Assembly (NCBI RefSeq): GCF_040115645.1
Contig: NC_089560.1
Location: forward strand, 3,781,786-3,845,785
Reading direction: 5' to 3'
Length of the DNA: 64,000 bases
Origin: Euwallacea fornicatus
Lineage: Eukaryota; Arthropoda; Insecta; Coleoptera; Curculionidae
In this document: positions 23,401 to 35,700 of the stretch, piece by piece
Layout of the letters: each line of letters starts with the position of its first letter
How positions within the stretch are numbered: position 1 is the stretch's first letter
Position numbers and translations under genes: made by a program
Notes under the pieces: generated by a model
Databases searched by the model: none
The model's input: the letters and a program-made list of their open reading frames with translations, nothing else
Told to the model about the DNA's origin: nothing

Positions 23401-24103
23401 CATTTTTCGTAAACGCATTTTTCTCGGGGAATCCCAAGACAAATGCTAAGTTAACCCTCAGCTTTTATCGAAGTAGAAAATGTTCCTACATTCGCGTAAA
23501 GTTAATTATCAGGTAATGGAATATAAGGTGAAATACTATATGCTATTCCATAATCGCTTCGATAATATGTTCATCAACATCAATTTCACAATTTTAACAG
23601 AAAATTTTGATCTCAAGAACTTCAATGAAATGTTGCTTTCTTTAATTGCAAACAACAAAACCTACGAAGTAGATTTCAAGAACCCATATAGGATTTATTT
23701 ATGTTTTGTTGCAATAATTAAAGGTAGACACAAGTCAAAATATTCAAGCAGCCCAAAAGGTCCATTACAGCCAAAATGGGTTATAGGGTCAAAACGTTTG
23801 CGACAGATTTCCAGATAAATCCATCAATGCGATTGGCCCCAAATAAATCCCAGTCACGGAAGTGTTCAAGATTATGAGCTGCACGCAACTCAAAGTTCTT
23901 AATACATAGACCTTATGGTTCAGTCTTTGAGGAAAGTTTTTAAGTATGAGTGCCGGCAAGGAGATCGCGATAGAGGGTATTTTTTGTGAGACTAGTTAAA
24001 AATAGGAAATAGGTCACTTTCGGTCCGCCTAAATAAGCACAAGAAATTAACTTGGAACTCCTTTATGCATTCTAATTGGCAAATTTAGTTTAAACCAAAT
24101 AGA
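20447..24103. other. Divergent intergenic region
   Basis: Separates the minus-strand TOGARAM-like gene from the plus-strand pitchfork-like gene. A possible noncoding first exon ends just upstream of 20446 (TTTTTTAG acceptor at about 20480 in minus-strand sense). A pair of decamers in the reverse orientation (CTAACCTGAACTAACCTGAC) sits at 20884-20903 and matches the unit of the terminal array. Weak direct similarity exists between about 22200-22300 and 22480-22560. The 112-codon ORF at 23480-23818 shows no family signature. No gene is called. Confidence 0.45.
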
Positions 24104-24909
24104 ATGGAAAAAATATGCAACTCATTTAGTTTTGTTTTATTGAAACAAGGCTTCGATTACGTGGTGGCAATAAAGACCGGCCAGAAAATATGTTTCGGTT
24201 CCACTGTTCCCAGAAGCACTGACTATATAGGCAAGGGGCTGTCGTCTTTCCAGAAGCTAAAACAACCGGAACTATTCAAAAGTGGACCTGGAAGTTACCA
24301 GACGGAGAAATGTTTCTCAGCTTTGTATCCCCTTCTGAATAAGGTTCGTTATGATTTTAATATAATTTGAATATTTACTCCCATAATTTTTAGATTCAAA
24401 GTAAGAAAGGAGTAGGTCCGTTGGCAAGCAAAGATAAAAGGTTCAAGGAACAAATTATGCGTACCCCCTCTCCGGGGAGGTACGAGATCTCCCAAACCAT
24501 TAACACGAAACCATCATTTGCCCCATTTGGGGCGAAAGCCGAGTACAAGACGAACGAAAATAACAACCCTGGGTAAGAGTCACAAATTTTACAATATTTT
24601 CAAACCAAAAAATTTTTTTTCATATCCAGAGCTGCCACTTACGACATCAGAAAAATAAAAAAATGTCGAAGGACGCGGTTTATGAATAATTTTGGAAATC
24701 CCAAGATGATTTATGCGGTGGAAACACTATGTATTCCAGTTCCAGTTGATACGTGCCACAAATGTAATGAGTTGTGTCAAGGTGATTACTGGCGCAAGGA
24801 TTATGCTATATTTTTGTGCCATTTGTGCTGGGAAGAGGAGAGGTACACAAAGGAAGTATACACAAAGGAAGAACTGAAAGGGTTTGAGGCAAGCCGGTTC
24901 AAGTGCTAA
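24104..24909 (+). CDS. Pitchfork/CIMAP3-like ciliary protein
   Basis: Three exons, 24104-24343, 24394-24572 and 24630-24909, joined by introns of 50 and 57 nt, give 232 aa ending at TAA. Family landmarks: KSGPGSYQTEKCF at residue 66 onward, RTPSPGRYEIS, KPSFAPFGAKAEYKTNENNN, then NPGAATYDIRK and MNNFGNPKM. The repeated PGxY blocks and the FAPF and FG-P motifs follow the order seen in vertebrate pitchfork (CIMAP3), which acts at the primary cilium and on sperm-axoneme microtubules. An added feature is a C-terminal cysteine cluster (CHKCNELC, then LCHLCWEEE) that looks like a small zinc-binding module and is not part of vertebrate pitchfork as I recall it. It could alternatively belong to a broader SHIPPO/STPGR group. 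Confidence 0.7.
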
Positions 24910-25014
24910 ATTCACATAATTTACCGCTCAGTTAATGCCACATACTTTTCGAATCTAGATATACCATTTACCAATTTCCTTTACTTTATATTTATTATAC
25001 CAGATATTCTGAGA

Positions 25015-26002
25015 ATGGATAAGAATATAGGGGTAGCAAAAAAGTTTAACAATCAAAGAGTAAGTAATATTCCCATGTACTGGACTGAAATCGCCTAGTT
25101 GCAGAGCCATTCACTTCCAACAAGTTTTAAACTTTAAAGATTCTCTTATACAGGTCAAACTAGTTAAAGTGGAAATATAAGAATTGTGCAAGTGGAAGAA
25201 GGACCGCATAAAGTTAAGTATGTCTGAGACAAAGACCAACAAAGTGGGTTAAGAGGCAGAAGGCTGACGTGGGCGAAACCGTTGCGGAGTTTAGATTAAA
25301 TTACTTTCGGATTTTTACTTATTTATAAATTATTGCACATTTTCTCATTATAGCATAACTTACGTACGTCTTTCATGAATAATATGATCTGAACTTGCCG
25401 ATATTTGGATATTAGTTTATGATCTTTTGGTGGATTAAAGACTGATCCGGTTACACTAGCCTTTCAAGGTTTATTTGTCATTTAAAACGATGTTCAATAC
25501 CGATCAACTGTTGTATGGGTAATATTAAACGGATCAGTTAACTCCATCAAAATAATACATAAATTTGCGCATTTATGGACGTTTTAAATTCTTATCGCTG
25601 TCTTTTGCTCCGATTATTTTTAACATTTTCAAATTCTCGAACGCAGCCTAATCGATACTAATCTAAACATTGAAGGGGAGGCACCGCCTAAACTGACTCC
25701 ATCCACTTTTTGTTTGACTTTGTTGCAAGCATACAAAACCTTATGCAGTCTTCCTCCTACTTGCCTGATTCCTATTTCCCGTTACACTGGGTTCACTTGT
25801 AGTAACCTTCATTTTCAATATTTTTAAATGCATGCTGAATACTTAATTAAATTAATGTAAAAACTCCTTTCAGAAAATAAGAAATTGCTCATTTATGCAT
25901 GACCACGAAGGAACGGACGCAGCACTGTTGAAAATACATCCCAACAAGATAAAAAAGAAAATTAGACTCGAGAACTACTTGAATCTGTATATTGACCGTT
26001 AA
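25015..26002 (+). CDS. Tiny two-exon gene, unknown function
   Basis: Exon 25015-25059 (MDKNIGVAKKFNNQR) ends at a strong donor AGA|GTAAGT; exon 25874-26002 follows TTTCAG and reads KIRNCSFMHDHEGTDAALLK on to a TAA. Both are phase 0 and together give 57 aa, lysine-rich and basic. A middle exon in the 0.8 kb intron cannot be excluded. I do not recognise it. It sits 105 bp past the pitchfork-like gene in the same direction and converges on C2CD3, so it might be an independent small gene or an alternative 3' end of its upstream neighbour. Intact splice sites and an uninterrupted frame are the only support. Confidence 0.5.
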
Positions 26003-26294
26003 TCGCACATAAAATTATACATTGTGATCACAACATGGTTATTTTATTGCCTACCTAACACTGTTTTAACTAGTTATAACCATCCGTACCGCAGTATTGT
26101 TTATTGAAACATATTATCTTATTAAGCTTCTTTCTATACAACATACTCGTTAAATTATTTAAATCAAGATTCCCATCCTGTCTCTTCTTCTTATTTCTCC
26201 CATTTTATTTTTGTTTTCTTTCTAAACGATAATAACAATTATTATAAATATCAAGGATCACACTCGACACATGTCAAAAATTGGTACAAAGTCA

Positions 26295-29200
26295 CTATAA
26301 AAACTGCTGCTTCGAGTCACCTTTCAGTGCAACATGAAATCGTTTCTCATCCTCACAAGAACCTTCATCAATCGGATTAGGACGACAATCCGAGAAACTA
26401 CTCAACATACTAGTTTCGTCACTACCATTAGTTACACAAACCTTACTGGATTCATTGCTCTTGCTATTGTTAAGACTACTATTCCCCACATTGGAACCAT
26501 CATCATTTCTTTCAGAACTGTCACCGTTATTAAGCTTATTATTCGCGATAGTTTTGTCCGTGTTTTGAGGAGAAGAATCACAAGCGGAGCCCCCGTAAAG
26601 TTGTTGGAACAGCACCGGGTCAAAGCTATTAGTCGCTGTAATGTTAGGTCTAGAATGCTGCTCTAAATCCTTGAAGATGTCTTTAATGTCATCAGCCTCA
26701 TTTGTAGCAGTAGAACAGTTGGAAACGTAGCACATTGAAACAGGCTGAGTAGCTTCGGAGGTGAGCAAGGTGAGCTTCTCTAATAAGCTGTCAATGCGAT
26801 GTTTCCCTGGAGTAGTAAAATCAGAATATAGTGAATTTTACTCCAAGTAACAAAAAAAAATTATAAAAATAAAACAAGAGTAAACTTACCATCAGCCAAA
26901 CTTCTTGAAGAATATATCGATCTTAAAGAAATGGATTCACTTTTTTTTTCAGTGTTCTTATTCTCCATCAGCAAACCAGAACCATGTTCTCTAGACTGAC
27001 TATTTTTAACACCCGATACTTCACTAACATGGCCTGTATTTCTACAATTATTATTTTCATAGCAATCTTTACTACTCCCAGGTTGAGGTTCGCCAGAAGA
27101 CAAACTGGTATTGTGCGCCTGGCTCCTTTTCTCTGCCTTATGATGACTGTAATTGACATTAAACTTGCGGGCCTCCTCCTCGAAATCTATTAAATCGAAG
27201 TCCTCCTCGATGCATAAATTATTGATGTCATGCTCGAATTCTTCAGTGATATCATCGCTTGAATCATCAGAGTCTTCGCTGACTACTTGGGACAACCTAA
27301 ATTTTTGTTACATTCAAATATTCTAATATAATTCAAATAACCAACCTTAATCTGAGCCTCTGGGTAATTTCGTCGAGCTCATTAAATTTTCTCTTTAAGG
27401 CCCTGCCTAAGAGCTCATTGCAGTCACCTTCATCGACTTGCTCAAGAACAGGTGAGACCAAAATAGGCGAGATCTTGATATCGTTGCTGATTTGAGAGGC
27501 AGTTTGGGCTAATTTCTCAAGAGGATTAATGTGAATCTAAAAAATTTCGTTTAATAAATGAAATATATCTGAATCAATGGTTAATTACATTGATTTGCCC
27601 ATTGCATTTGCCAGAAAAATCGATTATATTAAACCAGCCTTGAATATTCGGCAATCCCAGAGACGCTAATATGCTTAAATCTAAAGCAGCAAAACCTAAA
27701 ACTAAATCAGTCTGCATGTTCGGTTGCAAAACGGCATTTGTACACTTCTGCCACACTTTAAATATCAGCCGTTTTTCGCCCTAAAAATTGATAATTTATG
27801 TATTTCATTTATTTTTTTATATTTATAATTCATACAACTTACATTTTGAATTAAATCCACAGGCAAAAACACCTGACATTTAAAATTCCATTTCGGTGAT
27901 GTGCACTTGGGGAACACATTAGTCACTTTTAAAGGGCATCCAGGCATTGTCTCAAAAGTGACATAAGTACTAGGTAAAATATTCTCCTCGTGCTTTGGAA
28001 GTTTGACCTTTGTTCTCTTTGATTTACTCTTAATTTTGCGTCTGCTAGGTAAATTATTTGCCGCGTTTACGAGTATTTCTGCTTTAAAATGCGGAGCCAT
28101 CTGCGGTGTTACTTGTGCAGGAATGGTGTCTAGACTCAAAGCCTTCTGTAGCGAATCTAACAAGTCTGAAGTTTTCCGTAATTGAGGTTGTTCGCTGTTG
28201 GGTATTCCAATGCTAATAAGAAAAATATCATCCTACAAATTTCTAATTTAAAACCATTGGGAATAGGGTAAAAAATCTTTTTTCTGCTTTTAAAACACCT
28301 TAGGTCTGGCCTAACAAAGGGGTAAACCGATTCAGGACCGTTAGAAATATATGAAACATACCGGTTAGGATTTCTTGCACATATTTCTGAGGAGAATGAT
28401 TGGTTTTCCACCCCGTTGGAACAAAGATCTTGTATCTCCGACACTGTATATTTTACCGTTGCCATAATTTGTAAAACCCGACCTGACCTCTAACTCCCTT
28501 TAATTGGCACACCTCGTGACCAATCGTATTAACACAATAATAGTGGGTAAATTCAATAATTTGAGTTACCTTGTTCCTGATGAAAGTTGAAGTTCAGTAT
28601 TAGTACTGTTCTCCGCACAAGGTGGTTTCTGAGTCTTTTCCAGCAATTTCAAAAAGGACGTTATAGTGTCCAGCATTTGAGGACTAGATTCACCGGTGTT
28701 ACTATTTATTCTCAAATCCATATCTGACTGCACACCCACGTCCAACTTCACTACTTTGCGCTTCCCGGATGATTTTGGAATATTTATTGGGGGATGACTG
28801 ACAGAGGAAAGCTTTCGGACTGATATCAACTTGTTTGACTTTCTGTTAACTTTAGCTTTATCAGTAAAATAGCTGGATGGCACTTTGCTGGTGTCAGGAT
28901 TTTTGGTGTTTGGTGTTACGTTTAATTTCGCCTTAACTGAAGCATCTTTAAAGCCCCTCTCTTGTTGCAAATTTTTTATTTGATTCTCAGTTCCTAAAGC
29001 AGTAAGCACTTGTACTTGGCCTATGAGTTCATTACTATCAATTGAGTAAATAGGTTCCCACCAATCAGTTCCAATTATTGGCAACTAAAAACAGTTTTGA
29101 TTTTACCTCTCTGAAGCAATGAAGGAATATTAAAAATAAACACCCCCTACAATGTTTCTTTTCAGATGCTTCAAAATGACCCCATTTCTATAACCCAAGT

Positions 29201-31100
29201 AAAACTGATGTAATGGCAATCGCGTTAAGCCTAATATTTCCTCAGTTGACTTTAATTTCTCCCAAAACTCAATAATCATAAAATTTTCTCTCAATTTTAG
29301 CAGCAAATTCTCCTCATAGAGCAGCGGTATAATCTGAAACATGAAGCAGATATCTGATAATATGCTGAAAGAAACATTTTTCATTTGTACTTTATTATTC
29401 AAATAAAATTTCTACTTATGCTGCTTTTATTTTCAATCTACAGACATTGTTATAAACAAAACAATGCAAAAGATTATTGAAATAATTTTTAATTTATCAG
29501 TAAACACACTTGTAAAAAATTATACAAAGCTCTGGAACTCCCATAGACTACTCTACTGATAGATGTAGTATTCTCGCAATATGGCTGACACTTTATAAAA
29601 GTGTTCAAAGAGTTATTCAAAAACCGGGCTTCAGAAACATACAAAAATCCAAAAAGTAACTCAGCCTACAACAATCATTTTATTAATGTTTCCAGTGCTT
29701 TATCAAACAAAAGCAACCTCAGTTTCTGGGGCTACCACCTCAGCCACATCAAGGTTATTGACAATTTTCGAGGTTTGAGTTACAACTGCAAATTGTTGCC
29801 TCTTTTTTTGTTGAAATTGATTGTTATTAATTGGTTCTTGTTGGTTATCAGAAGAAATTTGCTCTTTAGGTAATTTTTGGGTAGTTCCTCTACTATCTAT
29901 AAAATGTTTAAGAGAACCAACATTATGTATTTGGTTGTTACATGGCAAATTCCCCTCAGTTCCTTCATCAGAACTGCTTATTGTAACTGCTGAATTTTCT
30001 CTCTGCAATGCTGCACCTAAAAATCCACTAAAATGCACCCAAACTGCAAGATCTAAATTGACATAAACACCTATAAACTCTTGCCCAAAATACAATTTCC
30101 CTGCTCCTAATTGAATAGTTACTTTAATTGTTCCAACAGAAATTGATGAAGTTTCATTTAAGTATATTGATAAAGTTTTCCCACTAGAGGCATTCTTAGT
30201 GTTGTTAAAAACGCCAAAATTAAATTTTGCAATTCCCAGCTGCTCTGACTTGTTCTGGAATGAGCTTTTGTATCTTATTATGAAAATAAGATCATGTTCC
30301 TCAAGATTACAATTATGCAAATTGCAAACTGAGTGGATAAAGGCTTGTTTTAAATAAATGACTGTAAATAAACATTAACATATACCTGAGGACAAAATTT
30401 AATTGCAGAGCTACAAACCATTACTAGTTCTTCTTGAACACACTTGAATCTGATTATGTTCCAAGCCGCTGTCAACTTTAGATTTACTCTTAACTATGTC
30501 ACAAATAAACACTTCTGGTATGCAATATTTAACAAAAAACGTTTCGTTTAAATGAGAGCTTGATTTATTAAAGCTCTGAACAATCTTTTTCTCACCTAAA
30601 CTATTTAAATGTATGCTTTGCAATAAGATTTTTAGAGAATCAACTTGTTTTAAAACATTAAGTGCATTAATGTTATTGATATGTTCTGTGTGTTTGAAAG
30701 CAGCTTCATTTCTTTTCAAATCACATTTCAAATTATTGGTATGATATACACTACATGTGGAACAAGGGCATTTACTAAACAACTTTTCCTTTGTAGTCTT
30801 AAATATTTCCAAGCCAGGCATTGACCTCACAATACTCAAAGCAATTTTCTCTTCATCTTTTGTTAAATAATCACCATTCAAAAAGGCCTCCAATAACTTT
30901 TTATCCCCACTACCACTACCTGTTAAAGACACTCGATTGGTAATTGGGGTGTAATATTTGTTGTTGCTGTATAGAATATCAGAGTGTAAAGGGTCGTTTT
31001 GCAATATTGACTGTACCATAGCAGTTCTGAGCTTTTGACCTTGTTCCAGGATTTTGTCTACCAAAAATTCTTTGGTTTTTAAAGTAAACTTTGTTGACAT
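26295..31100 (-). CDS. C2CD3: C2CD3, centriole-elongation C2-domain protein
   Basis: Ten minus-strand exons join without a break: 31100-30419, 30328-29718, 29333-29151, 29084-28570, 28487-28362, 28212-27843, 27780-27589, 27536-27346, 27296-26890 and 26806-26295; total 3789 nt, 1262 aa plus stop. The end of exon 2 could instead be 29739. Matches to vertebrate C2CD3: KILEQGQKLRTAMVQSIL near residue 15, TFFVKYCIP opening a C2 domain, ELIGQVQVLTALGTENQI, and a later C2 with KRLIFKVWQKCTN and GWFNIIDFSGKCNGQIN. C2CD3 sits at centriolar satellites and distal centrioles and is needed for distal appendages and ciliogenesis. The vertebrate N-terminal C2 is absent here; the frame begins at ATG 31100 with no acceptor upstream. 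The tail is Asn/Ser-rich. Confidence 0.9.
27589..27780 (-). CDS. C2CD3: C2CD3 exon 7, core of a C2 domain
   Basis: Phase-0 exon of 64 codons carrying the most conserved part of the gene: KRLIFKVWQKCTNAVLQPN, then LVLGFAALDLSILASLG and IQGWFNIIDFSGKCNGQIN. Vertebrate C2CD3 has the same LILKVW to GWYNVVDFSG succession. Acidic calcium-ligand positions typical of synaptotagmin-type C2 domains are not obvious, which fits the view that these C2 domains act in protein or lipid contacts without calcium. Confidence 0.85.
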
Positions 31101-32749
31101 ACTTTTTCTCGAACTTTTTCATTGAATGCTAGAGATATAATTATAACTAACATATGATATATAATAAATGTGAACTTAAATGTTAAATATGCTCAAACAC
31201 TGCTGAAAACACAATTCAAATAATGAATGTTTAATAAATTCAAATATACGAACGTTCTTGAGGTTTGTTTACTATTTTGAACCGACATTGACGAAGTGAC
31301 GCGAGACACCATGGATTTTGACAACCAATACCACAATTAAAAACGAAAACCAATAATAATAAATAATTATTAATAAAAACATGAAAAAGTATAACATTCT
31401 GGAGAAACAAACCTAAATCTTAGGCTTAAAGCTAGAAATAGACAACGCTCCTGAATAATAAAAGTTGATTAAAATCCAGAAAGTCATAAAAATCAATGTA
31501 TATCTTAGGCCCTGGGGCGTATGACATTTTATAACAATTTACTACTCATACATCACAAACTCTTATTCCTAATTAACAAAAGAATAAATATACTTACATT
31601 TTAATAATAAATCACACACATTTCAAAACAAATTACTGTTTCCATGAAAATACAAATAACAAAGCAAAACGTAAACAAAACAAAACCGAACAACTAATGT
31701 TGGTCAGAGATGTTGGTGCTACTGTTTTAAGATGTTGGGTCCAGGTTCTAAACTTGACAGATACAGTGCTGAGAGTGAGTTTATGTACACCTTATGTCCT
31801 TTTTATTGTAGCATGGTTTACTTGCACAAATGCTTGATTGCGTATTGGTAGCAATAAAATGATCTATTTACTTTTATTTTTTTCCAAGATGCCAAGGGTC
31901 TCATCCTTTTTGAATACTGAAGCTACGTATAACATAAAGAAATGTTCAAACTACTCAAAGTGCTTAAAATTCGCTGGTTCAAAAATCTGACTTTGATATC
32001 TGACAGCTTTAGTTGCATTGCGATCAATCCCGAAGTCCCGATTTCTACCTCCGAATAATCCCGATCCTTCATATGTTTGCGTTTATCATTTTATTGTTTG
32101 TTTGGCTTATTCTCAGGAATTCAGTTGTGTTTTGCTTGCAGTTAAAAAAAAAAAGTTCCTTAATCCTATAAATGCCTCCCGCAGTTAACTGAACATTCGA
32201 AGTGGAACATTCAGGAGATTGCTAATTTGGGTAAAACATCGATCCTATCAACGATTTCCTCTCATAACTTTACCGCTAAACACAGGGAATAGCCAGCGCA
32301 TGCCTTGAGCTCAACGGCCTAAGCTAAAGGGGTAATCGATATTCCATAAAAGGGCTTGAACTAACCACCGGCATCATCTAGAATTAAAATCTGAATTTAA
32401 CGGTGAGTTTTAGTCACATAATTAAGGATTATTAGATCCTTATTAAAAATTATAAAATTTCTTTTGAAATGTAGGTGCTTTGTCCTTTGTAGTCAATTAA
32501 AAAGCCTCCTGTGGGCGGTCTATTAAATTCCACAAAGAAGCTATTGTAAGCTGGCATACGATGCCTAATCTGGAAAATATTCCAATCTAGTGATTTCAAA
32601 TTGTTCAGTTACAAAAAGTGAAAGTTTTTTTGTTAACAGAGAGTGAGGCTTTTTTTATAAATTTAACAATAATTATTTCAAAGCTTCATATTTACCTCCA
32701 GACCACCCAATACCAAGCAAAACAATTATAGGATATTATTTGACTCCAG
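31101..32749. promoter_or_regulatory. Divergent promoter region C2CD3 / neurotactin
   Basis: 1.65 kb between the two divergently transcribed genes. A likely noncoding first exon of neurotactin ends at about 32402 (AACG|GTGAGTTTT). The coding exon begins exactly at ATG 32750 after the acceptor ACTCCAG, so at least one upstream 5' UTR exon is expected. No TATA box or operator is identified. Confidence 0.4.
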
Positions 32750-35700
32750 ATGAGCCAGACAGAGCAGCCGACTGAAGAGAATGTGGCCCCAACAGCCACT
32801 GAAGATAAGAAGAGTATTCAGGAGGAAGAAAGAGAAAAGATCTTGAATGTTGAAAATGAACAAAAAAACTCCATTGGTAAATGACTTTTTTGCAAACTAT
32901 ATATTTTTGCTTCATTTAGGTAATGGAATTTGTAGTTCTTAACATTTCAAAGATGGCAATAGTGGAATCACTCAAAGAAGACACCCTTTATAGCAGTCTT
33001 ATATTTTTGAACATCTTCCATGATTTATTTACTTACTTATTTTTAGTTCAAGTGTTGTCTCACATTGTTATAAAGGTGACAGTGGAAGACTCTCTATGCC
33101 ATACTCAATTTAATTTATTAATTAAATTAATAATGGCATTCAAATTATATCAATCAAAAGTTCTTACTTATTTTACACTTTCCTATATTAGATGTAGTTT
33201 TCATGAGTATTTTTAATATATGGAATACTATTGCATAATAAAAGTAAATAAGATGGCCATGTTGCTGGATTACAAATATTTAAACTCAAGAGTGACCAAG
33301 TTGAATAGTTTAACATTCAAAAATTTCTACATTTAAAATTAAATCTCTTTTGATATGCCTACAATTAATGAAATTCTCAACAAGGGGTAACACTTAAATA
33401 AAAATGTGAGCAATCATTGGTGTTTTCATATCTAATTGATTAGACTTGAGTTGGTCAGTCACATGTGGGGATGAAATTCAAACACTTAGGAACTTGCCTT
33501 CTAACATATAATATGTTCGGCTAATATGGTGGTATGAAGCACCTAGCACATTATGCTTGGGGAGTATAATAACAGTTTTCTATGTCTATGTAGTTAATTC
33601 TGACTATACTAGTATTATTTAAAAGGCGGTTTTCAATAAATTTACTTAGATTAGAAGCTATTAAGTATTCCACTCTTTTCACTATTAAGTAATAGTAATA
33701 ATTGATAAATAACAAAAATCTGAGCACTAAAGAATATAATACAGATTCAATATACAAGTACACACTCCATTGAATATCTTTGTTTTTTATTAATGTTTTT
33801 CAGATTTTTTTTGCATAAAAATTAAATTTACTAATGTGTGTACGAGATTGCTGCATTATTCCCTGGTAATATTAATAAATTGCTTGTTATTTTACCTGTT
33901 CGCATTGATTATGCCAAATATTTTGGTAGCAATAATTATTGTTTTGTACTTGAATGTTAAGTGCAACTAATGGGTTCAGTACAGAAAAAGATTGTTTACA
34001 TTGGCAAAAACAACGGGTTTAAAAGAGTAGGTGTCATTGAAATTTTTCAATATAGATAAAACTTATTATTAGAACTTGCTGAGGAAAAAAAGCCAAAGGA
34101 AGTGAAAGAAGGTATGGAAGTCAAGCCCAAAAAGATTCCCATTGGGGGAATTCAAATGCCTGGATTTTTCACTAGAAGCAAATCTAAGGAGCAGTGCAAG
34201 GTATGTCAACAATTTCAATATGAGTTGAATTCAAAAATCATTGTTAATAGGTTGATCTTTTTTCCGTACTCCTTGTTGATTACGACTTCGTAGTATTTTT
34301 ATTTAGTAAATTTTACTAGTTTTCTCAACTAATTTTAGTACACCCTGTATGTGTAATAACGCAGCTCACTGCTACTTCATTTATAACTATTTCGTTGTTT
34401 TTAACAAGAATAAATAAATCTTAACTATTTCTGACTTTAAAGAAGATTAAAGTTTCTTTAATTTTCCCCTAAATGCATGTTTAGAGTATTCAGCTAACTT
34501 TGATTTGTAAGGCAACATCGCTTTCAAGCTGATCGGTAATAAATGTTATTTTCGGACATAAAATCAACATAGAAAATTATTTTTCGTCTTAAAAATGTTA
34601 AATTAATAAACACAAATTGATTTATACTATTTCTTAGTATTTTGTCTATAGGCAAAAAAAAAGGGAAACTGTTTTAGGATGAGGACCAAGCTGAAGGCAC
34701 AGAACTCATTGAGCAGGAAGAGAAGAAGGAAGAAACTCCAGTTCCTATTAGGATTAAATTGCCCACGCTGCCTAATCCTTTCAAAAAGAATAAAACTGGA
34801 GATGTAGAAGAAGGTTATTAGAAAGGAGTTTAAATACGAACTGAGTTTAGTCCTCGTTTTTATTAACTAGCGCGCACCGTAAACTGAGGATAAAAGTTAT
34901 GATGTGACGATATCAATCTAGACTCAGTTCGACTTTTATCTCTCTCAAGAAAACATCTCTTGTGTTCGCTTCTAGCTGACCACAATTTTCTAATCAGGTG
35001 GAAAAGAGGGCGAAACTAAAGACAAACTGAAACTGCTTGAATCAATTAGGCTGCCTATAGTGTCGGTTTTTCAAAGAATAAAACGCAACCCTGATGCTAG
35101 TAATCAGAGTCAAGCTGGATTAGCGTCCATGGAAACATTAGACGACAAGAGCAATAACGAATTAAAAACTATACCTTTGGATGATAAAACTGAAACTGAC
35201 AAACAGGAGCAAACAGACATTTTGGAATATTTAACTCAGATGATGAAAAAGTATAAAATAGCTATTGGTACGGTTAACGATACATAATATTTTCCTTGCG
35301 TTTTCCACAATATGTTTTAATTTTTCAGGGGGTTGTTTAATATTTTTACTGTTAATTATAATTATCGTTGTCTGCACCACGGGGGGTGGGCAAGAAATAC
35401 CACGAAGTCCCCCTCTCAAGGATGGTAAATACATCGAAACTGTGACAAGTTGTGGGATAGTTGAGGGCAAAATGGAAGACAGTTCTTTTACTTTCCGGGG
35501 AATTCCCTATGCCCTACCGCCTGTTGGAAATTTGCGCTTTAAATATGCCCAACCTTTGAACCAAGTTGAATACTGCTGGAACGCTACTTTGAAGGCTCAT
35601 AACGCCACTCCTACCTGTCTTCAAGTCCTTGGCAATGGCTCAATCATAGGTCAGATTTGTTGAGTGTAGTATGCTTTTATTGTGATTTTTTCTCACTTTA

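Noticed and set aside
23480..23818. 112-codon ORF upstream of the pitchfork-like gene
   Set aside because: No motif, no splice partner, Asn/Phe/Ile-rich as expected of AT-rich DNA; left uncalled.
28228..28465. Single long ORF through the C2CD3 intron at 28213-28361
   Set aside because: Splicing CCG|GTATGT to TTATTAG|C joins exons 5 and 6 in phase and keeps the C2CD3 reading; the read-through frame ends in a stop at 28157.
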